64,000 nucleotides of DNA from FEN-299 sp963727765 (GTDB lineage Bacteria; Acidobacteriota; Vicinamibacteria; Vicinamibacterales; Fen-181). Position numbers and translations under genes: made by a program. Below are positions 53,665 to 61,082 of this stretch, piece after piece. Numbering within the stretch: position 1 is the first letter of the stretch; each line of letters starts with the position of its first letter. The notes below the pieces were generated by a model that was given only the letters and a program-made list of their open reading frames with translations, did no database searches and was not told the DNA's origin. The DNA lies in contig CAVSGZ010000008.1 of assembly GCA_963727765.1 (NCBI GenBank), forward strand, positions 310,001 through 374,000, written 5' to 3'.

Positions 53665-56622
53665 CTTCGAAGGCACGAAGTTCCAGTTGAGCAGCGAGTT
53701 GAAGATCATGTTGAACTCGCCCAGGTTCTGCCAGCGGTAGACCGGGTTGCTGGCGAACAGGATGACGCGGCCCCTGCCGTTGCACGCGTTCGGAATGTCG
53801 ACGGCGAAGACCTTCTGCTTCAACTGATCGGCTCCGACCATCGCCCCGCTCATCACCGACGAGTCGCCGCCGGTGTAGCGCGCGAGGACGTTGGGCTGGT
53901 CGGCGACGCCGACGCGCAGTGTGAACCCGCCGTTGTACTTGATCGGGACGGATGTCCCGGTGTAGCCGTAGAAGGCCGGGTGCTCGGGTTTCGCGATCTC
54001 GCCCTGCACGACAGGCCGCTCCGCCGTCACCCCGTTGATGGACTCGGCATCCACCGTGTGCGCCCAGCCGAATTCGATCGGGAAGCGCGCGGCGGCCGCC
54101 GCGGCGATGAGCGTTCCGCCGCCCTCGAGGAACTTCGCGAACGCGTCGACGCCAACTTGGCCGAAGCCTCCCGACATGTCAGGCGTCGAGCCGTACATCC
54201 CGAGGAACTTGTACTTGTCGGTCTTCTGATACGGCTGCGGCCGCGCGGAGGGCGCCTGGAGGACGACCTGCCTGTTGATGTTCTGCGCGGCCATCAGGAT
54301 CACGTCGTATTTCGCGCGCAGATCGCCGCGAGCGACCTGTTCCTTGTAAATCAGATCGTAGGGGATGCCGATCCGGTCGAACGCGAGGCGGTACCAGCCG
54401 AGGTCCTGCGTCGCCGACCACTGCGAGTAGACGGCAATCCTCGGCGCGGGCGCGTCGTGCATCGGCACACCCGGCAACTCGGACAGCGCGGCGGCCGTGA
54501 GCCCCAGCTGCTCGGCGGCAGCGCGCCACTCGGCGGCCGGCGCCCCGATGATGAGGAATGAGCCGGCAGGGAAGTCCACGCCGGAAGCCGTGAAGCTCTT
54601 CTCGACGATCCGCATCGGCGTGGCGCGGAGCCGGTAGCGGAACGCGATCATGTTGAGCGAGCCGTAATGCGCCACCGCGAAACCGGCCGACCCCGTCCCG
54701 GCGACCGTCCCCTTGACCGTGACTGTCGTCACCGGTGTGACCGGCACCTTCAGGATGGCGGCGTCGGCGATCTCCTTGACGTCCACCCCCATCAACAGGC
54801 CCATCGTCCAGCCGCTGTCGTCGTAGGTTGTCAGCCTGGTGTCCGGGTAGACCTGTTTCTCGAGTAGGTTCTTCGCGAGCCTCCCATACGGCTGGTCGCG
54901 CTTGACGACGTAGGAGCCGGCCGGGTAGGTGGCGCCATCGATCTTGAACTCGGCCGTCGCCCGGCCGATCTCGATCCGCTGGATGCGCAGGACGCCGAGC
55001 AGTTCGGCGACGCGCGTCATGTCGCGCTGCACGGGGATGACGTAGCCGAACGGCGCCTTCGTGCGCCCTTCCTCGAGGGCGTTCCGCGTCTTGACGTAGA
55101 AGTTCTCGACCAGCGTGGACGGGAAGAGCGCGGTGAGCTGGAGCGACGAGAGGACGCCGGTCTCCATGTAGTTGGCGTTGTCGCGCCGCGTGAACGACGC
55201 CGTCGCGCCTGAGGGCACCGGCAGGCCGCGATACCACTCGCGGTCCTGCGATCCGCCGCGGCCGGTCGGAATCGGCGGCGTGCGATCGGCGCCGCCGCGC
55301 GGGGCCTGCGTGGCAGGCGGGGCAGCGGAGGTCCCCGGGTCCCGTCCCGACTGCGTCTCGTACATCTTCATCACGCCGTTGTGGTTGTAGACCACCGACG
55401 CGTAGTAGCCCGGCGACCACCCGTCCATGAAGGCGTACGTGTAGACGCCCGGCATGCCCCACTTGGTCATCTGCGCGAGTTCCCAGCTTGCGAACCACGG
55501 CAGCTCCGCGAACAGCAGCGGGTCGAGATTCGGGTTCTGGGGCGGGCCGCCGCTGAAGGTGTACATCAGCGTCATCGACTCGTGCAGGTCGTGCATGACG
55601 GTCGGATGCGCCGTGAAGTACCAGTCGACCAGCGCCCGCGCCTCGGTGAGCGCGAGATTGATGTCGCGGTTGTTGTCGTGGAAGACGTACCTGCCCCAGT
55701 AGGGGACGGCCATCGACCCGCCGCCCCGCTGCCCGCGCGGCGGCTGGTCGGCCTCGCCTCCACGCTGACCACCCCGCTGCCCGCCGCGCTGGCCGGCGGG
55801 GGCCTGGACCGCGGTGTCCGGTGTCCGCCCGGCTTCGGCGGGCCGCGCGCTGCCCGACGGCCGAGCGGCCTGCGCGCTGGTCGACGGCGGAGTGGCCTGC
55901 GCGGCGGCCGCCGCCTCGAGACCCTGGTAGAACGAGTCGACGTAGCGGTCGCGCCCGTCGGGGTCGGCCACCGGCGTCACCGACACGTAGACGTTGTTGC
56001 GGATCTCGGTGATGAGGGGCGAGGTCTCGGTGGCGAGCCGGTAGACCAGCTCCATCAGCATCTCCGACGGGCCGCTCTCGCTGCTGTGCAGGCCGCCGAT
56101 CACGTGATAGTGCGGCTTGGCCACCGCCACGATCTGCCGGACCTCGGCGTCGGACAAGCCCCTCGGGTCCGCGAGCTTTGCGAGCCGGTCGCGGTTGGCC
56201 TGCAGCCCCTTCATGTTCTGCTCGGAGCTGACCCACACGACGACCAGTTCGCGCCCTTCCTCCGAGCGCCCGATGGTCTCGACCTTCACGCGCGGCGTCG
56301 CCGCGGCGAGGGCGCGGTAGTACTTCAGGATGTCGGCGTAATAGGTGAGCGTCTTCGGCGCGCCGATGTAGTGGCCGAGGATGTCCTTCGGCGTCGGCAC
56401 GCCCTTGACGAGCGGCAGGTGGTCCACGAGCGGGCTGCCGTAGCGGGCCTCACCGATCCATTCCTGGTACAGCTTCGCGAAGGCCGGATCCTGTGCCTGC
56501 CGCGCGTCGATGGCGTCACGAGTCGATTGCTGCGCCTGCGGGAACGCGACGGTCAGCGTCAGCAGGCAGAGGCCGAGCAGGAGACTCCGCAGTCCTGGGG
56601 TCCCAACCGGAACGAGTCGCAT
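53662..56622 (-). CDS. Secreted M14 zinc carboxypeptidase-like protein
   Basis: 986 residues with a signal peptide (SLLLGLCLLTLTVAFPQAQ). The M14 domain holds the zinc ligands H179 and E182 in GGLHSSESG and a third histidine, H347, in VMHDLHES. The M14 core is split by a low-complexity insert (about 236-303) of AQ/PS repeats and QRGG units. The C-terminal half has a beta-rich part and a Rossmann-like region (PRIAVYSQWSATQDLGWYRL; GRVILFASNPVYR) resembling a class I amidotransferase-like domain found in this subfamily. ATG at 56622 gives the signal peptide but has a weak ribosome site. Confidence 0.87.
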   Translation of the reverse strand: MRLVPVGTPGLRSLLLGLCLLTLTVAFPQAQQSTRDAIDARQAQDPAFAKLYQEWIGEARYGSPLVDHLPLVKGVPTPKDILGHYIGAPKTLTYYADILKYYRALAAATPRVKVETIGRSEEGRELVVVWVSSEQNMKGLQANRDRLAKLADPRGLSDAEVRQIVAVAKPHYHVIGGLHSSESGPSEMLMELVYRLATETSPLITEIRNNVYVSVTPVADPDGRDRYVDSFYQGLEAAAAAQATPPSTSAQAARPSGSARPAEAGRTPDTAVQAPAGQRGGQRGGQRGGEADQPPRGQRGGGSMAVPYWGRYVFHDNNRDINLALTEARALVDWYFTAHPTVMHDLHESMTLMYTFSGGPPQNPNLDPLLFAELPWFASWELAQMTKWGMPGVYTYAFMDGWSPGYYASVVYNHNGVMKMYETQSGRDPGTSAAPPATQAPRGGADRTPPIPTGRGGSQDREWYRGLPVPSGATASFTRRDNANYMETGVLSSLQLTALFPSTLVENFYVKTRNALEEGRTKAPFGYVIPVQRDMTRVAELLGVLRIQRIEIGRATAEFKIDGATYPAGSYVVKRDQPYGRLAKNLLEKQVYPDTRLTTYDDSGWTMGLLMGVDVKEIADAAILKVPVTPVTTVTVKGTVAGTGSAGFAVAHYGSLNMIAFRYRLRATPMRIVEKSFTASGVDFPAGSFLIIGAPAAEWRAAAEQLGLTAAALSELPGVPMHDAPAPRIAVYSQWSATQDLGWYRLAFDRIGIPYDLIYKEQVARGDLRAKYDVILMAAQNINRQVVLQAPSARPQPYQKTDKYKFLGMYGSTPDMSGGFGQVGVDAFAKFLEGGGTLIAAAAAARFPIEFGWAHTVDAESINGVTAERPVVQGEIAKPEHPAFYGYTGTSVPIKYNGGFTLRVGVADQPNVLARYTGGDSSVMSGAMVGADQLKQKVFAVDIPNACNGRGRVILFASNPVYRWQNLGEFNMIFNSLLNWNFVPSK

Positions 56623-56638
56623 AAGTAGCCGCCGTGTC

Positions 56639-58252
56639 TCACCGGGCCGTGATGGCCTGGGCAATGAAGTTCATGTCGGCAAGCCGGCCGGCCTGGTCTG
56701 CGATGGCCTGCGACAGGTTGCCGAGTTGGTGGAGCGTGGCCAGGTCGGCCGGGTCCACCATGGCCGTGGCCGACATCATTTTCAGGATGCGCACCGGCAC
56801 GCCGACGGCGATCTCCGAGGCCCACACGCGCGACTGCCCGAGCGTCAACGGGTCGCCCTTCTTGGCCGCCACCTTTGCCAGCGCCACCGCGGTCTCGACG
56901 TCGGCCATCGCCGTGGCCAGCTCGAACATCGCAAACTGCTCGTGCGTGAGCTTGTTGCGGAACGCCACCATGGTGGCCTCCGACACCAGCCGCGCCGCCC
57001 TGGCGACGAGCGGGCCACCGGCCTCGGTCAATCCCTCCACCTCGGCGGCGAGGCCGTCGTAGAACTTCCCCTTGGTGCGTACGTTCTCGCGCAGGCGGAA
57101 GATGCTGATGATGTTCTGCTGGATCTCGGACGTCCCCTCGTAGATCCGCAGGATTCTCGCGTCGCGCCGGATCTTCTCGACCTCGTAATCGACGCAGTAC
57201 CCGTATCCCCCGAGCGCCTGCACGGCATCGTCGGCGGCGATGTTGCCCACCTCGGTGGCGAACAGCTTGGCGACCGAGCCCTCGATCTGGCGATCGAGCG
57301 TGCCCGAGTCGAGCAGGTCGGCGACGTATTCGATGTAGGCCTGCGCCGCGGCCAGCCGAACGCTGTTCGGCACCAGCAGCTTGTGGGTATATCCCTGCTT
57401 CTCGCACAGATAGGTGCCGAACTGCTTGCGCTCCTTCGAGAAGGCAATCGCCTTGTCGAGCGCCGACACGCCGGCGCCCAGGCCGAAGGCGGCCACCATC
57501 AGCCGCGTGTAGCCGAAGACTTCGTTGGCCTGCTTGAGCCCGTCGCCCTCCTTCTCGCCGACGATGTTGAAGGCGGGGATGACGACGTCCTGGAGCACTA
57601 CCTGCGCGGTGTCGGAGAGGCGAATCCCGTGCTTGACCTCGTGCTTGCCCGGCGCCAGCCCCGGCGTGTTGCGCTCGACGACGAAGAAGGTCGGTCCGTC
57701 AGGAGCCTTCGCAAGGATCGTGTAGAGGTCGGCGATCGAGCCGTTCGAGATGAACTGCTTGACGCCGTTCAGCTTGTAGTGGGTGACGCGGCCGCTTTCG
57801 TCGGTGATCCGCTCGGCCACCGTCTTCAGGCTCGACACGTTCGAGCCGGCCTCGGGCTCGGTGACGCCGTAAGCGACGATGAGCCCCTCGTTCGCGATCC
57901 GTCTGATCCACTTCGCTTGCTGCTCGTGCGTGCACCCGACCCGAATCGGGTCGGTTCCGAGCGCTACCGCGAGCATCGCCGTCGCGAGTCCCAGGTCGAC
58001 CTTCGCGAATTCACATGACAGCCGGTAGACGTCGTACGCTCCGCCGCCCATACCGTCGAACTCCGACGAGAGGAACGCCAGGTGGAGGCCGACATCCGGG
58101 CCCGACATGGCGCGGATCACGCTCTCGGGGCACACGTCTTCCTCGTCCCACGCCAGGCGCTTGTCGAGCGGCGCCTCCCGGTCCACGAATTCCTTCAGGG
58201 TCTTCAGGATCAGATCGAGATCTTCAGCGTCCAGACGCGCAAACTGCTGCAT
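56639..58252 (-). CDS. Acyl-CoA dehydrogenase
   Basis: 537-residue flavoenzyme of fatty-acid beta-oxidation or a related acyl-CoA pathway. The FAD/substrate signature is AYGVTEPEAGSNVSS, the mid-domain has GVKQFISNGSIADLYTILAK, and the C-terminal catalytic region is RIYEGTSEIQQN with its glutamate. Its extra C-terminal helical domain of about 130 residues makes it longer than the 380-residue short-chain type. ATG at 58252 has GGGAGGA 6 nt upstream. A good promoter lies at 58331-58359. No electron-transfer flavoprotein genes are adjacent. Confidence 0.93.
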   Translation of the reverse strand: MQQFARLDAEDLDLILKTLKEFVDREAPLDKRLAWDEEDVCPESVIRAMSGPDVGLHLAFLSSEFDGMGGGAYDVYRLSCEFAKVDLGLATAMLAVALGTDPIRVGCTHEQQAKWIRRIANEGLIVAYGVTEPEAGSNVSSLKTVAERITDESGRVTHYKLNGVKQFISNGSIADLYTILAKAPDGPTFFVVERNTPGLAPGKHEVKHGIRLSDTAQVVLQDVVIPAFNIVGEKEGDGLKQANEVFGYTRLMVAAFGLGAGVSALDKAIAFSKERKQFGTYLCEKQGYTHKLLVPNSVRLAAAQAYIEYVADLLDSGTLDRQIEGSVAKLFATEVGNIAADDAVQALGGYGYCVDYEVEKIRRDARILRIYEGTSEIQQNIISIFRLRENVRTKGKFYDGLAAEVEGLTEAGGPLVARAARLVSEATMVAFRNKLTHEQFAMFELATAMADVETAVALAKVAAKKGDPLTLGQSRVWASEIAVGVPVRILKMMSATAMVDPADLATLHQLGNLSQAIADQAGRLADMNFIAQAITAR

Positions 58253-58330
58253 GCCGGTCCTCCCGTAGTAAGCCGTAAAGCCTAGCACAAAACGCGAGAT
58301 TGGCCATGAAGTAGGTCATTTGACATAATT

Positions 58331-58359
58331 GATATAACTGACACCCCACGAGCTGACAA
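58331..58359 (-). promoter_or_regulatory. Candidate promoter of the acyl-CoA dehydrogenase gene
   Basis: On the minus strand -35 TTGTCA (58359-58354), 17-bp spacer, -10 TATATC (58336-58331). It lies 79 bp upstream of the start codon in an AT-rich segment. Confidence 0.55.
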
Positions 58360-58421
58360 TTCAATTTAGTTGTAGCGCTCCGCTTTAGGCTGTGGCATTA
58401 TGAAGCGCAATGTCAGCATGT

Positions 58422-58455
58422 TCAACGCTTGGTACGCGTTGATTAGTGTTTGACA
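58422..58455 (+). promoter_or_regulatory. Candidate glnA operator and -35
   Basis: A perfect inverted repeat TCAACGC-(7)-GCGTTGA (58422-58442) ends 7 bp before a consensus -35 TTGACA (58450-58455). The -10 is weak (TTAATT or TAATTC near 58471-58477). The whole gap is AT-rich compared with the genes, as promoter DNA often is. The site may bind a regulator of nitrogen assimilation. Confidence 0.45.
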
Positions 58456-58498
58456 ATGTTGTGTGGGCCGTTAATTCTGTCGTCGAATAGAGGCCGCC

Positions 58499-59941
58499 AT
58501 GGAAAAGACAGCGCTCCGCGAGTTCCTGGAAATCCCCTACGACAGGCTGGAGGAGATGAACCTCGAGGCCAAGCGCCAGCGGCTCAACCGGGTGCCTCTC
58601 GACCGAATCCGGGAGGAACGCGAGCGCTACCTGAGGGATGAGAAGCGCATCAAGGCGGTGACGGTCTGTTTCACCGACCTCGAGGGCCGCTTCCACATGC
58701 TCGACTACGACAAGAAGTTCCTCCTGCCCTCGGTTGACAACCTAACGTTCGATGGGTCGTCGATCCGCGGGTTCTCGCAGCAGGCGGAGTCCGACCTCCG
58801 ACTGGCCATCGACTGGTCGGCGTTCTACTGGCTGCCGGCCGACGTGTTCGGCCCGGGCAAGGTGCTGGCCTTCGGCCTGGTCGAGGAGCGCGACGGCACG
58901 CCCTATCACGCCGACATGCGGACGCGCCTGCGGATGTATGCCGACCAGCTCCATGAGCAGGACGGGACCATCGCCCACGTGTCGAACGAAATCGAGGGGT
59001 TCCTCTTCAAGGGCCGCGATGCGGAGCGCAACTACCACGTGGCGCGGCAGTTCGAGTTCCTGTCGACCGGCGGCTACTACCACTCGCTGCCCGGCGACGC
59101 GCTCCGGCAGTTCATCGACAGCTCGGCCGAGGTGCAGCGCGCGCTCGGCTTCGCCAACGAGAAGGACCATCCCGAGGTGGCGCCGTCGCAGTTCGAGATG
59201 AACTACGCCTACACGGAGGCGTGCGTCGCGGCCGACCAGGTGCAGCTCTACAAGCTCATCTGCCGCCAGGTGGCGCAGACGATGGACATGACGGCGTCGT
59301 TCCTGCCCAAGCCGGTGAGCGGCGTGAACGGCAGCGGAATGCACACCAACCTGTCGCTGACGCGCGCGGGCCGCAACCTGTTCTGGGACGAGAGCGGCGA
59401 GGATCATCTCTCGACGCTCGGCTGGTCGTTCATCGACCGGCTGCTCATCAGCGCCAACGACATCTGCCTCGTTCTCAACCCGTCGGTCAACGCGTATCGC
59501 CGGCTCGACCCGCACTTCGAGGCGCCGAACCAGATCAAGGCGTCGGCCATCAACCGCGGCGCGATGGTGCGCATCCCGCTGGCCAACGAGAAGTCGGCCC
59601 GGATCGAGGTCCGCTCGATCAGCCCGGATGCCAATCCTTACATGGCCATCTACACGATCCTCCGGACCGGCCTCGAAGGGCCGCTGCCCAAGGACGGCGA
59701 CAAGGAGATCAGGCAGTCGCGCACGCGGTTCCTCCCCGACAACATCTACGACGCGATTCGCCAGTTCAAGTCGAGCCGTCTCGCGGGCGAGATGCTCGGC
59801 GAAGCCGTGCAGGAGAAGTTCGCCGAGGTCAAGCAGCAGCAGGCCGACCGCTGCCCGAGGGCGCTCGGGTCGCAGATCAAGACGAACGAGGTGCAGTTCC
59901 ACCACGAGGTCACCAACCAGTACCTCTGGAACCAGTTCTAA
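58499..59941 (+). CDS. glnA: Glutamine synthetase, type I
   Basis: 480 residues making glutamine from glutamate, ammonia and ATP in the cytoplasm. The N-terminal beta-grasp part holds DGSSIRGF; the catalytic domain has NEIEGFLF, the ATP site ASFLPKPVSGVNGSGMHTN, and the tail DNIYDAIRQF, whose tyrosine falls near the adenylylation position of GSI-beta enzymes. Whether it is adenylylated cannot be read. ATG at 58499 has AGAGG upstream. It is followed by phosphofructokinase after 55 bp. Confidence 0.93.
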   Translation: MEKTALREFLEIPYDRLEEMNLEAKRQRLNRVPLDRIREERERYLRDEKRIKAVTVCFTDLEGRFHMLDYDKKFLLPSVDNLTFDGSSIRGFSQQAESDLRLAIDWSAFYWLPADVFGPGKVLAFGLVEERDGTPYHADMRTRLRMYADQLHEQDGTIAHVSNEIEGFLFKGRDAERNYHVARQFEFLSTGGYYHSLPGDALRQFIDSSAEVQRALGFANEKDHPEVAPSQFEMNYAYTEACVAADQVQLYKLICRQVAQTMDMTASFLPKPVSGVNGSGMHTNLSLTRAGRNLFWDESGEDHLSTLGWSFIDRLLISANDICLVLNPSVNAYRRLDPHFEAPNQIKASAINRGAMVRIPLANEKSARIEVRSISPDANPYMAIYTILRTGLEGPLPKDGDKEIRQSRTRFLPDNIYDAIRQFKSSRLAGEMLGEAVQEKFAEVKQQQADRCPRALGSQIKTNEVQFHHEVTNQYLWNQF

Positions 59942-59996
59942 GCGGGTGGCAGCACATCGGTGATAATCCCCCCGTCGTACGCAAGCGGGAGGCATC

Positions 59997-61079
59997 ATGT
60001 CCAGGCGCATTGGCATCGTGACCGGCGGCGGGGACTGCCCGGGGCTCAACGCCGTGATCCGGGCCGTGGCGAAGGCGGCGAACCGGCGCGGCTGGGAGGC
60101 TATCGGGATCGTCAACGGCTATGAGGGGCTGCTCGAGCCGCTGCGGACCGTGCCGCTCGACTACCGCGTGCTCGACGGACTGCTGGTGCGCGGCGGCACG
60201 ATCCTCGGCACGGCCAACCGCGGGCGGTTCTCGGCCAAGACCGGTTACGGCGCCGAACGGCAGCTGCCCGTGGAGCTGCTCGACGCCACACGGCGGGGCG
60301 TCGAGGCGCTTGGTCTCGATGCGCTCGTGGCGATAGGCGGCGACGGGTCGCTGGCGATCGCGCAGCAGATGTACGAGCATGGGATCCCGGTGGTGGGCGT
60401 CCCGAAGACCATCGACAACGATGTCAGCGGCACGGTCCTCACCTTCGGCTTCGCCTCGGCCATCGACTTCGTCACGCTCGCGATCGACAAGCTGCACACC
60501 ACGGCCGAGAGCCACGGCCGCGTGATGATCGTCGAGGTCATGGGCCGCTTTGCCGGCTGGATCGCCCTCTACGGCGGCATCGCCGGCGGCGCCGACGTCA
60601 TCCTCATTCCCGAGATCCCGTTCCACTACGACAGCATCGTCTCGAAGATCCGGGAGCGCGAAGCGGCCGGCAAGCACTTCACGATGGTCGTGGTGGCTGA
60701 AGGCGCCCATGCACGCGACGACGGGTTCGTCACCGCGTCGGGCCGGTCGGACAACGGCGAGGCGAGGCTTGGCGGCATCGGGGCCGTCGTGGCGGCCGAG
60801 CTGGAGACGCGGACGGGGAAGGAGGTGCGGACCTGCGTACTGGGCCACCTCCAGCGGGGCGGCACGCCGTCGGCCATCGACCGGATGCTCTGCTCGATGT
60901 TCGGCACCGAGGTGATCGAACTGGTCGCCGCGGGCGAGTTCGGCAGGATGGTCTCGTTCTCGGGCACGCACGTCGTGGCCGTGCCCCTCGCCGAGGCCGT
61001 GTCGAAGCTGAAGACCGTGCCGCCCGACGGCGACATGGCGCGGACGGCGCGCGCGCTCGGCGTCTGTCTCGGGGCCTGA
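59997..61079 (+). CDS. pfkA: 6-phosphofructokinase
   Basis: 360-residue glycolytic kinase. The phosphate-donor motif is GGDGS (114-118), with glycine 117 as in ATP-using enzymes, and the substrate loop is PKTIDND with lysine 137 where E. coli has glycine. The G/K combination occurs in Streptomyces-type ATP-dependent enzymes, while PPi-dependent ones usually have D/K; ATP is therefore likelier. Other motifs are VMGRFAGW and LGHLQRGG. ATG at 59997 has GGGAGG 4 nt upstream. It converges on the RND gene with a 3-bp gap. Confidence 0.92.
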   Translation: MSRRIGIVTGGGDCPGLNAVIRAVAKAANRRGWEAIGIVNGYEGLLEPLRTVPLDYRVLDGLLVRGGTILGTANRGRFSAKTGYGAERQLPVELLDATRRGVEALGLDALVAIGGDGSLAIAQQMYEHGIPVVGVPKTIDNDVSGTVLTFGFASAIDFVTLAIDKLHTTAESHGRVMIVEVMGRFAGWIALYGGIAGGADVILIPEIPFHYDSIVSKIREREAAGKHFTMVVVAEGAHARDDGFVTASGRSDNGEARLGGIGAVVAAELETRTGKEVRTCVLGHLQRGGTPSAIDRMLCSMFGTEVIELVAAGEFGRMVSFSGTHVVAVPLAEAVSKLKTVPPDGDMARTARALGVCLGA

Positions 61080-61082
61080 CCC

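Noticed and set aside
58253..58498. A glutamine or nitrogen riboswitch before glnA
   Set aside because: No known aptamer consensus was recognised, and the promoter would leave a short leader.
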